Shown: positions 24,734-38,194, counted from the first letter of the stretch. The stretch is DNA of 64,000 nt from Pipra filicauda (GCF_003945595.2 NW_024104421.1:3844001-3908000); one strand, 5' to 3'. The notes: generated by a model not told the origin, from the sequence alone. Numbers and translations are program-made.

Positions 24734-25432
24734 TTAAGATCCTGTCACAGAAGCTGCTACCACCATGCCTGACTCAGCAGGTGAGCCTCTCCAGGTCAGC
24801 CTTCTCCTGCTGGGGGCCCTGGACAAGCCCATGTCCCACCACACAGAAAGGAGAAGGTGGTTACTGATTTCTTCCTGCTCCGTCCTTCTGCAGCAGAGAC
24901 TGAACCTAGCTCGTGGTACCAGATATAAGTTTCTGCATTCTTCCCAGTTTGCTGCTGCAGTAGCACAGAGTTGGCAGAGGGCCTTCTGTATCATATTTGA
25001 TCTGTTGACACTTGCAGCAGTGCTGGACTCTAACACTGTAGGAGTTTCCGTTTGGAGAAATATGGTAGCCCTTCCTGCCTCCTCATTCCACTCCCTACGG
25101 AAAACCTCCCTCTTGTTTTCCCAAATTCTGGGCCAAATAAAATATACCAAAATAACACTGGAGACAGAGAAGGAATCTCTTGCCTCAAACTTGGCCACAG
25201 AGCAATACATGCAACCATTACTCGTCTCACAAGTGAAGTCACGTGGGTGGAAGAATCCAGGCAGGGTTTCATCGGCAGGGACTGCAGGTTCAACCTGGCT
25301 GCTCTGCAAACCTTGTTTGTGGTGGCCAGAATGACCACTTCTTCTGTTTTCGTGGTAGAAGAATCCAGGCATTATACTCTTCAGCTGGCTAACTTAAAAC
25401 TTTCTAGGAAAAAAAGGGACAGAAGGTCTTGA
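24734..25432. other. Segment with long open frames on both strands, no known product
   Basis: A minus-strand frame starting at ATG 25372 runs 212 codons to 24734. An antisense plus-strand frame starting at ATG 24765 runs 189 codons to 25334. A second plus frame is open from about 25052 to 25432. I recognise no domain, signal peptide or repeat family in any translation. Openness of overlapping frames on both strands points to locally stop-poor composition and not to one gene. No splice or polyadenylation context supports any of them. Confidence 0.3.
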
Positions 25433-27429
25433 ACTGTGGTGGTGTAGCTGCTGGCTGCCCAACACGCTGTGACATTTCAGCCTTGCGTGGAGAAGAGGCA
25501 GGAAAGCAATATTTTTACCAGAGCTGTTAGAGATCCTGCCTCACTCCTGAAGCTTTTTAGTATTTCAGGGATGTTCTCCTGAGTAATCATGTAATTTTGC
25601 TCCACTCACATAATGTATTCAACACCTGACACCTGAGCCAGAGGGTGACTTTCTATAGCATAACATGCCTGCCATGAAGCCACCAGTATCATCCTGTCCA
25701 CGCAGAGCACAGCTCTTTTACAGGAAGCCTCTCACATGTGGGGCAGCAAGGCCCTGCACAGAGATTCTGCAGGGCCTCCTTTCTTACTTATAATTCCTCA
25801 GTGTCATTCCAGGCTCGAGCCATTTCACCACCAAAGAATCTGGAATTTGGCCTAGAGCTCATGATGTAGCACAGTACTGTTCTTTGCTTAAAGTAAGATA
25901 AGCAGTATTATCAGGCTACTGTCTCACCTGGGGCATCTCTAGTGTGTCACACTCCAGCACAGTCAGGTTAATGGTGCAGTCCCTTTGAGACCAGGGACAG
26001 AGAGAGGGTTTCTCTGAAATGCAACTTCTTTGTTTTTGCTGAGATGTGTGTTTGAAAAGCCTATTACTGAGTAAAACCCTGTTTATTTTTCCCTATCTTA
26101 TACAGGTTTTCATCCCTCTGTGCAATCAGTGTCAAGAAAATATATCTGGTGATAATGAATAGCTACATACTGTGTGCTGTAAACTTCAGTTCTTTTTATG
26201 GAGTTTTAATCTCTTCCCAATTCCGTCTGCCTCCTGTTCCAACAAAGGCCATATGGCTCTTCAGAGCCACCTATGCGCCAGTTAGGTGGGGTGTGAGTGT
26301 TTGAAGTGGCACTCGTTCTTCTGAGGAAATTTCCATTTCAGGTGTAGGTTGAGAACGGGGTCACCAACTGGTTGTGGACGTTTCTAAGACAAGTGGACTT
26401 AAAGACCAAAAGGTATCACCACAGAGTGTCATCACCAGTCTGACTGGACACCCTATTTAACCTGAGCTGTAGAATGACACCTGTTCTCCTCTCCCATATG
26501 GAATAAGACTAAGTGGCTGAATGACATTGGAATTGTAGAGGTATTCAGTATCTAAACAGGGTCCTGAGGATGCCCTTCTGCAACTTGTCTCCAAGCTTAC
26601 ATGGGTATTGTCAAGTCATCTAGTACAGAGAGCAAGCTAATTTATACCAGGTAAAGTGCTCAGCCTCCATTTTCTCCTCCTTTCTCTTACATCCTTCTCC
26701 TCATCTGGTACTGGTCCACTGTTTTCAGGTGCAAATTGCTTGTAAAAATGTATATATCTGTATATCAAAATTATTGTTTTAGAAAAAAGTTCTCCCTAAT
26801 GGTCTAGCAGATTCTCAGTGGCAGCATCACTTGATAGATGTGCAGGAAAGAACCTCATATCTTTAGCTAGGATTTCACATTTGACTGCAATGTGCTCTCA
26901 CCTTTTTACAGAAACACTTCAGTGTTGATGATGAGACCCTTACTCATGGATCTAGCAGTTACAGCAGCCACCTCTAGATCACAGCAATTCATCAAGTATG
27001 CTCTGGGTATCCAGAGAGACTTCAAGGTAACAATTGCATGAAAGTTCATGGAATCATTGGTTAAGCAACAAGAAGAATAACATTAAAAAAAAAATAATTG
27101 AATAATAAAATGTGTAGGGATTCCAGCACTAGTCCACCGTTCCTGCTACACAAGTCCTACTTCTCTTACCTAACTTCCTCTTGTGTGAACTCCAGGTTTC
27201 CTTGATTAATTCCTGACAAACCGCCTTGCTCTGGCTTTTGTATCCTATGCTCCACATTCTTTGGATTTTTCTTATACCTGTTATGGCTGAAATTTGTTCA
27301 CTTTTTTTGCTTCTTTTGATCACATTCCCTCGTTCTTGCACCAGCTCCTCCTGGTTAACTGGTTCTCCACCTCTGTCTGCCTTTCCATCTTGCCATCCCA
27401 CCTTGGGTGTCATCGCCACCTGCCCTCTC

Positions 27430-27592
27430 TTCCGAGCCTGCAAAGCCTCTGTCAGTGGAGACCTTTAAGAACAGGTTAGACACACATTTACCAGAAATAG
27501 CATAAGTACAGTTCATTCTGCCTTTGGGCAGGAAACCAATTAAAGGACTTACTGAGGCCCCTTCCAGCCCTGCATCCTTCTGATTCTATTAT
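27430..27592 (+). mobile_element. Old CR1-type LINE, 3' terminal fragment
   Basis: GTGGAGACCTTTAAGAACAG, CCCCTTCCAGCCCTGCATCC and the final TTCTGATTCTATTAT follow the order of a CR1 3' end with its degenerate ATTCT-type tail. Similarity is weaker than at 14893-15265, so the copy is older. The ends are approximate. Confidence 0.75.
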
Positions 27593-30025
27593 CCTTTGCA
27601 TTAGTGGGAGAGCAGTAATGGAGCCACACTTCTTGGCACAAATGTTTCCAAGCGATTGTTATCTTGGACTCTTGGGCTTGCAGCTGGAGCTCCCCTTTAG
27701 GTTGTCTGCAGGGTAGCACGGGCTGCAGCTAGGGCCAGGGCTCAGGCTTGCCATTTTGGCTTCAGTGATGACTTAAACATCTGAGCTTCTTCTTTCCATA
27801 CAGTTATCAAATTACTTTCATTTTCAATTACTCTATGTTTTCCAAATACAACGGTCATAGATACTTCTTATTAAAATAAGGGTCTTTCCCCATTCTGATT
27901 ATATTTGTATTTGTCTTTTTGGGTAATTCTGCAGATAACACAGGCAGCATATAACACTCCACAGTACATCCTGCAACCATTTTGAGTACAGCTACTCTTT
28001 CAATCAGCAGATGAATTTGCTGTCAGGGGTGCAGGTAGGATAGCCCAGTCAAGGAATTCAGCCCTTTCAAAATTATTAATTTTCTCTTGTATTAAATTCC
28101 TTGGTAAGTAGGTTTATAATGAGTAAAAAAAAAATTGCTTTACCGCATGTAACAACATTATAGAATGAATACCCCATTATACCCATCCAGCTGCAAATTG
28201 CTGTTATCTCTTCAGAACAATTAGCCTATTATACATCCTCTTAAAACCTGATACCAGCCCATCATCTTGGAGCCCGAAGTATAAAGCCATCCATTAACTT
28301 CCTTATACTTTGGATCAGCCCACAAAAACAGCTTAGTGTTCCAACATCCTTCGCCATAGGGTTGCTCATTATCAGCTATCAGCTTTTGTGCTAACAGTTC
28401 CACACCGAGTACAAAAAAGAAGCCAAAGGGTTCGCCTGTGGTTTTCTATTATTTTAAGCGCTCTGGACTGAACTTACATCAATATTGTTACTGGTGTACT
28501 TAAAATAATAGTCAAAAGAATAGATGACTGGAAAAAGGTGAGGTGGTTTGGGGAGGAGGAGGAAATACCAATGCTGCTGGAAAAACAATTTAAAAAAAAA
28601 ACAACCAGTGTTTCAGTGAGGCAGGTTTCACAACAAGCACCACTGACTTCTACGGAGTTGCTTCTAAATTGTACTAAAAGAACTGAGGAGAGAGTAGAAA
28701 TTTTATAGAGGCAGAAAACAGTTAAGGTATACAAAACATTTTAAAAAAAAATGGATCTTTGAAACAGTCAGGAGAAGGTTTCAGAACTCTGGTACAGACA
28801 GTCCAAAGGTCAAAAGCTTTCAGGCTTGTGTAACCCTCTGAAGTAAATCCACGCAGCCCACTGAGCAGAGAACTCAAAAAAGGCACTTAAAAAAAAAGGT
28901 CTGACTAATATACAGTTTCCTCAGAAAATAACGTTGTCCCTGTGCAGTTGGCCAGTCTTTAGTCACCTTTTAAATTACACCATGATGTGTACTTGTGTGT
29001 CAGAGCAATTAATTTAATTTCTTTTTGCCTGTTCCTTGAGAGTAATCCTGGCTGTCCTTTAGTCTGAGAGGGAATTGATAAGTGTAAAATATGATTTGTT
29101 TTCTTTAGTTGTGTTCTGTTTTGTTTCCTTACATTCCTTTTCTGTGGTTCAGTTTTCTCATTGCTTTTATTATCCCTTGGATCTCTGTTTTGCTAGAGTA
29201 CAGGAGCACCTCAGACAGATACAGTTAGGCAGGGACAAAAAAACCCTGAAAATAAAATCTTGTGATGTGACTGGAATTTCTCTTTTTCTTCCCAGTGCTT
29301 CTAAGGAAAAGCTAATTGCTGTACACCCTGAGCTGCACATGAGACAGCACACACCAGCACACTGCTCTTACCAACAAGGGTGCTCGTCTCCCAGTGCTAC
29401 TGGTGACATTATCCCTCTCTGGGCACGAAATCCCCATCCCTGTCTAACTTTAGGGCTGTTGAAAGGTAAATTGCAGCTCTCTGGTTTAGGTGGGGGCTGG
29501 CAGAAGGACACACTGTCCTTTTTCCCTGGCTGCTGCTCTTAGAAGGGCATGCTGGCCCTCTAAGATGCCGGCAGAAGCAGCTGGTCCAGCTCTGTAATGA
29601 AAAGTGCACAGGTGTTGGGAATCTGCCCGAGGGCACGGGTCCCAGATGAGAGATGCAAATAGGGAAGAGGAGATGCAATGCTTCAGCAGGGGATGGACAA
29701 GGAGACTGTCAACAGTCCTACACAAAGGCAGCCCTTCCCCTAGGGTATCCAACAGGGACTTGCTCCTGCCTGGGCAGAAGCACAACAGGGATTTTTCATA
29801 TTTGGTGGGTTGAATTGTTCTTTTCCTTTGATTCATTATGGAGGAAAAAAACTTAAATTGAGATGCTCTCAGGCGAGTGCCTGTGGTGTTCATTATCATA
29901 AGCTGGCAGGAGGCAAGACTGTCCTGTGAGGGTAAAGAGCAGGAACTTTCCTCTATCAGCATCTTTCTATCCAAGCTGCTTGTAAAGCTATTCCACTTTT
30001 TTTCCCCTCCCTTTTCACCTTCCTG

Positions 30026-30058
30026 ACTGAGGGATGCACACTGCCAGCATCCCTCAGT
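30026..30058. repeat. Perfect 12-bp inverted repeat, 9-base loop
   Basis: ACTGAGGGATGC (30026-30037) pairs exactly with GCATCCCTCAGT (30047-30058). An alternative shorter stem forms between CCCTCA (30051-30056) and TGAGGG just downstream, so two mutually exclusive foldings are possible. Confidence 0.85.
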
Positions 30059-31456
30059 GATGAGGGAAAACATCTGGTGGTGATGTTTCAAATCAGGGAA
30101 CAGGTAGCGAAGGCTCAGAGCCACCGTCTGCAGGTGAGCAGGATAAAATACCGCTTTCCAAGGATGCTCTTTTCGTTCAGATGGCAGGTGCTGCCTGACA
30201 GGAAAAATTTCTTTCTAAACCAGTTTTCAAGGAAGAAGAACTGCTCTTTGAACAGTAGTAGTACTCTAATGAGACAAAAAACCCCCAAGTGAGTCAGGAT
30301 GAAGTTTGATAGTTATAAAGAGTGGCTTTTGGAAGTCCTGTTTCAGGCAACTATAAGCAAGATGGTTGCAATATCATGCTAACTCATAATCCCCAGTATG
30401 CTTTGCATTTGCTATGGATCATATACTGGGAAAGACTATGATTCTCCTTTGCTTGTTTAGATTGAGATAACCTTGTAACTCCTACACAATGGGCAGTCCA
30501 GATGCCTGATATAATCCAGTATCATGGTCAGCATTTCCACAAGGCTGGTGAAGTTTGTGAGAAATGCTTTTGTTATCATATTTCTTGGCTTCCACAGCCC
30601 AGTGTCTTTTTGTAAAAACTATAAAAAGTCAAGCCACCCTTCACATTAGTTAATGGGCACAGAAAAAAATGATTCCTGAGGGAGCCATTTTTTCCTAGCA
30701 TAATGATAGATTTCACTAGGAAAAAATTCCGTTTATTCCAAAATAAACTGTTAGCATTCTAAGCCATTTCTGTGGGGTTTTATCTGTTATAATCTCATCA
30801 GAACTATTTTTAGAATACTAGTGCATAATAATATTAGGCAGCACTGATCTCTGAGACAATTTGAGACTCCCAGTCGAGTTTCTGCTAGAGACTTGTACCA
30901 TAAAAAGCCCCATCACAAATTTGCCCCTTTGTTCCAGAGGCTGCCAGACAGATCAAGGACTTAAAGGGCCTGCCATTTGAAGTCTCTTCAGTTTGAAGAT
31001 GTACTGTCAGGGATCAGTATGGAGAAGGCTTTTGTTCTGCTGCTGGAGTAAGTGTTTGTAGATGAAAGGAGAACGCCTGCTCCTGGGCCATCAACCTGAC
31101 ACTTTTCAAGACATGAAATTCACTTAGAACTAAGCACGGGATGGGGGAATGAAAAATAACATATATTTATTCTACCTTTGCTTACTACCTTGAGGAGCAT
31201 CCCAATCACTTTGTAAAGGAATACTGATACATAAATAAGCTAGTGGAATGGAGAATTTACAGTATAAAGAGCAAACTTTTGAAATTGCACAAGCAGGGGA
31301 GCGAAGTTCTGAGGCTACACTACAGTCTTTGGGGATGTTTCCATTAGTTTCCATAACAGTGCTGGAGCACAGGTATTTGGTCACTTGTCACTGAGATCTG
31401 TGTCACAGAAACATCACCCTAGATTTTTTTAAACATGAACATAGGTATGATGATGC

Positions 31457-31507
31457 CTCTTATTCCCTGAACAACCCCTTGAGGTCTCTTATTCCTTGAA
31501 CAACCCA
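31457..31507. repeat. 29-bp tandem duplication (about 1.8 copies)
   Basis: CTCTTATTCCCTGAACAACC (first unit, 31457) recurs 29 bases later as CTCTTATTCCTTGAACAACC with one difference. A simple local duplication. Confidence 0.8.
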
Positions 31508-34500
31508 GATGAAATACACCGAGTAAATGAAAACAGAAAGTATTTTTAAAGCCACAGAGATTACCTTAGTATTTTATTGGTTTTGACACCTTTTACTTAT
31601 GGAAGTGTGTGAGTAACGTACTTTCTTCTGTAACCCTGCAAAACTGAGTATGAAAAAAGGAGAAAGGGTGGGTCACTGTAAGTCTTTAGCTGATGTTGTT
31701 AGATTCACTTCTGGCTTTTTCATTTTACCCATCATCCAGGGCCCCCGTATACTCCTGCCAAGGAGTGCCTGACTTTATGCTGCATCCTCCCTTCAAAGAT
31801 CTCCAAACACCTAATGGAGTTTACCACCTCATTATTTACTGTAGACACAAAGAGCATTTTGCCATGGCAATTCAGCCTTTTCTTGGATGGAAGACTGTTT
31901 TAAGCAGAGGGAGAGTACTCAATAACATGTTCTTAATAAAAGTAAGAAGGAATTTTAGACAGAAATAAATTAATTTCCCACTGAAGATGTTATCTGGATA
32001 AGAGAGGTTTACAAAGAAAATTATACAGAATTTTAACTGACACAATTATTTAAATCCCTGATTTTACTTCTGAGCTGAAAGCATCACTATATAAAACACT
32101 GCCTGCTAAATAATGTTGGAGATTGGCTCAGGGAAAGGTTTTGCCAACAGTGTTTTCTACTATTTTTTAGGAGAAGAGGGACTGACCCTGTCTGTATTTT
32201 AAGTACCTCGTAAGAAGAATTTGTGCCTGGAGGAACAGACATAATGGATGACTATACAGATGTAATCCCACCAGTTGGTGTCTGCCACAAGGTCTCTGCA
32301 TTCTGCCAGAGGATGAGTCAGTTATGGATCCCTGAGAAGCAAGGCTGGTATCAAGCACAGCACCTTTTCCTCCTCTCTTCTGCCTTGGCAGCCCTCGCTT
32401 CATGGCTTAACCAGAATGGACACACTTAGAAATACTGACACTTTTATTCATGCACATGCAGTGAAGGGTTTGACCTTGCTCCCATTGCTAGATTTCAGTG
32501 TGATTTAGCGTGTGCAGTGGATACTCACTGGAGAAGATTCTGGCCTTACTTGCGCCAGCATTAATTTGAGGTAAATTTCTGACATGGAGAGCCCTACTCC
32601 AAATATAGTGTGATATAAATGAGAACAAAACATAACTCTGAAGTGCAAAATTTACAGTTGCTGCCTGCATGAGGAAACAACTCTCAGTAACTTCTGTAAT
32701 CAGTGAAGATGCCTCAGCCCTTTGAAATAGGTGACTTTGTGAGTAGCTTGTTATGGCCTGGCTACAGTTACCAAGTCTCATGTTCAAGCACAAAGTAAGG
32801 CAGGTGATTCCAGGCAGCCTCGGCTTCCCTGTTCCCACAGGGCTTGGCTGTGCAGACTGAGGAGCAGATGGGTCTGTTGGTCACATTACTCATTCAGCTA
32901 AAGCTCAGCACTTTGTTTAATGCCTTGCTCTTTAAGATTGGAGTGGCCAGTGCTCTGCAGATTTGAACCTGTTCTTCCTACCACATCAAAGGAATCTGGA
33001 TACTGGGGCAGATTTGGATCTCCCACCAGTTTTAACTGGTATAAACTATGTGATAACTGGTATGAACCCTGTGTAATAACTATGTTACTTAAGGTCTCCA
33101 AGCACCTAATATGAGCACTAAGTGAGTGGTGAAAGAGTGACAAAGCCTGTAATACTTTGAAAACATCAAGTAATGTAGTGATTGAAACATAAAAATCACT
33201 GGAAATCCAGAATTTTCACAAAAGCTGTGGCCAATGCCGCATATTAAGCATCAGTCATTGTGCAAGCTAATTCTGAGCATAGTGCAACGATCCTGTTAAG
33301 CACTTAGATTAGGAAGGATTTACAACTTCATTTCCCAATGGTAATCAGAAGCAGTCCTCTAGAAATAAATGCAACTATATTGGTGTAAAAGCCCAGAATT
33401 CAGACTGCAGGGCAAAAGAAGATCATGTGTTGTTCAGTGAATCCCTGCAATCTATTTTTTTGCTGTATTCCCTCATCCCACAAGCACATCTGGTGTTTTA
33501 GGAACATTGTATTCAACACTGGTAAAAGGACACCAGGGCCAAGAATAACAAATGAAAAATGAAAACACTGGGGCCTAATGCTGATCTCATATGGGTGTAA
33601 ATCAGAGGGATTCCAGCAAAGCCTTTGGAACCACCCCAGTGAAATACTTGTGCCTGATTCAGGATCAAAACTGTACAGACCAGTGATTTTTACTGTCAGG
33701 CCTGAAATTCTCCCACTCCACTGGGAAATTTCACTGCAAAATATCTTTCAGAGAGCTTCTCACAAATATCACAAATGCTGAGGAAGTGACAAAGTAAAGC
33801 AAAAAGGCTTTAGTAGCTCTTGTGTCTGCACCGACTAACGTAAAATACCTGTCAAACCAGATTAGGCACAAGTATTTGATTTGCAATTTGCAGCCCAAAA
33901 AGGGAGTTTGACTGCAAATAAATATATATTTTGCACTTAGTTACTGGATTAGTACATGTTTTCTCTTAAGCCCTCTAGAGACAGAGAAAGTCCTTCCACT
34001 GACTGCAGAGTGGGTTGTCCTCAGAAACACAACCTTCCGAATAATATATGTTATTGCACTTTGTATTTCTGGTCTTGACCTGAGGCATGGCCATAACCAT
34101 AACACTTGTAACCGCTTGGCAATTTAACTAAATCAACTGTCTTTAAAATGTAAACAAATCCCAGCTGCTTGTCGACAAAATTGTTTGAAGACACCAGATA
34201 TTAAAACTTCTCAGTCCCCATTTATCGTAGGGAGATCTTAGCAGGGATGAAAAATGTGTGCATAAGTGTCATGTACAGAAACCATTTTTGAGCCTGAAAA
34301 TTCTGTTTTCCCTTGGAGCCCTACAGCAAAAAACCCAAAAGTACATTCAGGACCAAATCCAATAACTGCATTGAATTTTCTAATCTCACCTTCCACCATA
34401 AAAAACATTAGAACCATTGTAAAAACACAGGTCTTCCTCTTCCTGGAGACATGATCCAAAACATCAATAAGTTTTCTGTGATTGTCAGGTGCTGCTGTTT

Positions 34501-36060
34501 TTATTTCATCCCATTGTACTTGTATTTTTACCTCATTAAATAACTTCCCTCCTGTTTCAAATATTGGTGGAATCTCCCCCTCCCCTGCTGTCTCCCTTCA
34601 GGGCTGCTGTAAAGCCAACTGTAGTCAAGAGGGCTTTTTGAGGATTTAAAGGGGCTTTGTAGGAGGTACTGACTTCAGCTACCCTCTGCATGCTTTTCTT
34701 CTAAAACACTTCTTCGCAAATCATGTCTTTCACTGTCTTGCAGCCGTTGCTGCTTCAGTTGTCTGCAGTTTGTCAGTACTCGGGGACAAAGCAGCCCGCT
34801 GAGAATGATGCTCTAGGTCCTGCTATACAAAATCTCTCTCTATTTTTCTCCATGGCCCTTTAGGTGAGGATACCCTTTTAAAGTTACTTTGCCAGAAGTC
34901 AGTATGCTTGCTTTGTAAACAGAGGAATAACCTGCTCAGGGTTGCCCCTTGTTTGACTTTGCATTCAATGGACATCAAGCCAAACAGCAGCTAGAATGCC
35001 TGACCTTAAAGACTGAAGTTCAGTAAGAAACACTAGAGATCTTGAGGCAAAGGGTTTCATATTACTGACTCCTGTGTCTTTCATTGATTAGACATTTTAC
35101 AACTGATAGTGGCTTTCAAGGTTTATTTGGAAACTTTGTCAGGAGGGCAGAGATGGGGGAAGGGAAAGAGTAAGCAAGGCTGAGGCTTTCTTTTCTATTT
35201 AGTGTGTGGAATTAAGCTGGGAATAAACAAAGGTGGCAGAAGGGAATGCCATTAACATACCATTTTCAGATTTACCCCTCGGCTTATCACTGGGTCAGTT
35301 CTCTCAAGCTGTAGGTGGAGAGACAGCAGTGAACACTGGAAGGAGGGAGAGTAGAAGAGAAGGAATCCGGGAGTTGTTCACTGTAGAGAATTTGTTCCCT
35401 TTCTGCAAAATACTTCCAACTCTAGCTGAAGCACATGGGAGTGATCCAAACACTCTGAATTAGCCTGTATGATTAAACCCTAATTTTGTTTAGCTTCTAA
35501 TTCCGGGTCTCTGGGAAAATGTCATACAGGTGAAATACCACATAGGGAACTGGGCAGCATTTGTTCACAGGGTGCAAAACATGTTCGTGGCAAGATCTGC
35601 TGCCAGGGTCAGAGCCAGGGAAGACTGTGTTCAAGCAGAGGAATGGCAGGACAGGTATCAATACAGAAAAGGGCAAGAGGGGAATGAAAATCCTTATTTT
35701 GCCTAGTGCCCAAGGGTCAGATTCAGAGGCTTTCAGAAGAAGAAAGGAGCTTATAAGAGGGAGTCTTATTTAGATGAGCTTTCCAAGATTTACCCTGGAA
35801 AATGGTTCTCAAAGCTGCCAGGCACAACAAGGCTGGGAAATGCTGCTTAGGCCAAACTCAGATATGGACCAAGGCCATAAGCACCGAAGTCAGTAGAAAT
35901 ATCCACAAGGAAATTCAGACATCAGCAAGTTTTACATTCAGAAGTATCATGAAAGATGTTTTGGTACTCACTTGAGGACTCAGGAAAAAAGTATGTAGTA
36001 TGGCTCACTGAAAAACCATGCAATGTTAACAACCATCATGTAATGGGGGGGGTGTGCCTC

Positions 36061-36077
36061 TGTGTGTGTGTGTGTGT
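36061..36077. repeat. (TG)n microsatellite
   Basis: TG dinucleotide run with further scattered GTGTG words on both sides (36050-36095). Confidence 0.85.
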
Positions 36078-36829
36078 AGGTACACGTGTGTGCCTTCTGA
36101 CCCACTGGTGTTGAAAAAGTTTCAAGTATGAGACTGTCTAGAGCTAAGAAGACAAAAAGAGAGCATGAAGCAACCTGTAATTTCTGTAGGCTGTGGCTGA
36201 GCTGCTAAAGGGAGGGGGTGTATGCTGGAATGCACATAACCCTTTTCTAACCTCTCACACCTTCCCGTGTTGAAGATAAGGACTGACATGGGAGTTATTT
36301 GTCCACTCGAGCTCTCAAAGAGCTCAAGGAACTGCCAGTCAGGCTGTAGTCTGACTGAGCTCCCTGTTTCTTGTGTGATATCTTCTGCCAGTGTGAATTA
36401 ATATTCTTAGTTTATATTTCCAGTGCAAATTTTTGGCTAAGGAAGACAAAATCTAGCAGTGAGAAAAAGCAAGTCTGGACTGCTAGGATTTCTGGGAATT
36501 ATCAATAGCCAGTTACATGACCTTGGACTCTCTACAGCCTGACCCACCTTTACTCTCTTCTCACTCTGACTGTGGCTTACCACAACATTTTAAAAAGTTG
36601 AGGAGTGCTAAAAGAATTTTTTTTCCTAGCATCTGTCCTGGCCTTCTGGAGGAAAATAGTGATTTTTTTCTCTCAAGGACAGACAGAAATCTTGTACTCA
36701 GTCAGATCCCACAAAAATTACAGTCTGTGCTCCAGACTCCCATTATCAATCCAAATACACAGAAGATTATTCCTCTATTATTTCTCTCACTTGCACCCCT
36801 ATGACCATTTTCACCTGTGCAGACTGCAA

Positions 36830-37310
36830 ACAGTGCAAAACTCTCCAATAACTCAACAGAAAAGAGTTCAGAGAGGAACAACAGCACTCAGAGACCTGTG
36901 AAATATAACCTATGAGGAGACAGCAAAGGAATTTTTGTTTTCTTAAATATAGAGAAGACTGAACAGAGACATGATAACAGTCCTCAAAAATGTAAACGAC
37001 TGCAGCAAAGAGGAAGGAAATAATCTCTCCTCTCCCACGTGGAGAGGATAAGAATAACAGCCTAAAATTGCATCAGGGACTTTTTTTTTTATTAAATATT
37101 AGCAAAACCATTTGTAACTGTTGGGATGGCGTTACTGGGATCGGTTGCCTTGGAAATTGACCCCTCTGGAGCACTTTCAAAGCAGGCTGGATCTACCTCT
37201 GTGCTAACGGGACAGGTACCACTGACCTGCTGTGCTCTTGGAGCAGGAGAAGGAATTGGTGATTCCTCAAAATCCCTTCTAGCCTTGCTTTCATATAACC
37301 TAATGATTCA
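36830..37310 (+). mobile_element. Old CR1-type LINE fragment
   Basis: The plus strand shows the CR1 reverse-transcriptase tail in decayed form: AGAAGACTGAACAGAGACAT, GATAACAGTCCTCAAAAATG, GAGGATAAGAATAACAGCCT, TTGCATCAGGGACTTTTTTT, then a 3' portion ending around CAAAATCCCTTCTAGCCTTG. The reading frame is broken and no protein is made. The oligo-T within it (37080-37091) replaces the usual GATTTAG-like region. It is an older copy than the two minus-strand ones. Confidence 0.75.
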
Positions 37311-38154
37311 TTGGATAAGTACATGTTCATTTATCACCCTCTAGGGAGAATTTTAGAAGTACTACTTGCACATGTGTGTTCTTTGTCTCTAGAGCTTTCC
37401 TTAAGATTATTACTCTTCCAAACACTGGGCTCTCTGTGGTTCTCTCCCATAAGAAGTGAAGCTAGTCCTGACAACCAGGAGCTATAGCCCTACCAATAAC
37501 TGGAAGGACTAATATTCCTAAAGAAATTACAAAAAATGTGCCTTTGCCTGCCTAGTCCCTTGCCTTCATTTTGCAGTAGCATGTACTACAGCATTGCTGA
37601 GTTTTGCTCTTCCAAGTCAACCACCCGTGAAACACAGAAAATAGGACCTGGGACAAGAATGGTTAGCAGGGTCAGCCCCTGGCTGTCACAGGCAGCCGTA
37701 TCAGGCAATCTTTTTGGCAAACTCAGTAAACTCCATCTCCAGTCTGGTTGGGTTTCTTGTCCTTGCTACTCTCACTGGCTGTCTTCTTCACCACATCAGC
37801 ACTTAGGCAGCCAAGAACCTTTCTCTAGTTTGTAACCTAGCATTTTCTCTTGGCCAGTTTATTAATTACTTCCAGTGCTAATGCTGCACTTCCATCTCTT
37901 TAGACTTTTCCAGTTTAGTGGATTTACAGTTGGCATCAGTATCGCTCTTGGTTTTCATTTTGTAAGAATAAACATGTCAAGCTGTATTCATATCCTCTCA
38001 GGGAGTCAGGTGAATGCATCCATAATTGATCAGTAGTGCACTTGTCTCCTGATATAGAAAGGAGTTTGCCCAAAATTACAGGGTGCAGAGAGAGTGTCTT
38101 AAAACCACAACCAAACCACTTTTGTAACACAAGATCAAGGCCTTGGAAGAGTTA

Positions 38155-38194
38155 AGAAGTGAAGTCGACCTGCTAGAAGTGAAGTCGTCCTACA
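38155..38194. repeat. 20-bp tandem duplication
   Basis: AGAAGTGAAGTCGACCTGCT is followed directly by AGAAGTGAAGTCGTCCTACA, which matches at all but three positions. Confidence 0.85.

Larger units (their letters stand above)
15266..27429. other. Intergenic DNA between WNK1 and NINJ2, first part
   Basis: No recognisable exon. It holds an A-rich run (17281-17303), a perfect inverted repeat (20453-20477), a GACA microsatellite (23411-23427), an AAAT repeat and T-run (23863-23943), and a segment open in several frames (24734-25432). Other open frames are short and resemble nothing known. A lncRNA cannot be excluded from sequence alone. Confidence 0.6.
27593..36829. other. Intergenic DNA between WNK1 and NINJ2, middle part
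   Basis: No recognisable gene. It holds a perfect 12-bp hairpin (30026-30058), a 29-bp tandem duplication (31457-31507) and a GT microsatellite (36061-36077). A 195-codon frame read from an internal ATG on the minus strand (ending at 29486) has no recognisable domain and is treated as chance. Confidence 0.6.

Noticed and set aside
25270..25300. tRNA B-box-like GGTTCAACCT
   Set aside because: No A box, no cloverleaf and no terminator run at the right distance.
29486..30124. 212-codon minus-strand frame
   Set aside because: It begins at GTG; the first ATG leaves about 195 codons with no domain, and it overlaps a hairpin and other frames. Kept only as intergenic sequence.
36505..36535. MIR-core-like word TTACATGACCTTGGACTC
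   Set aside because: Only about 15 bases match, with no flanking SINE structure.
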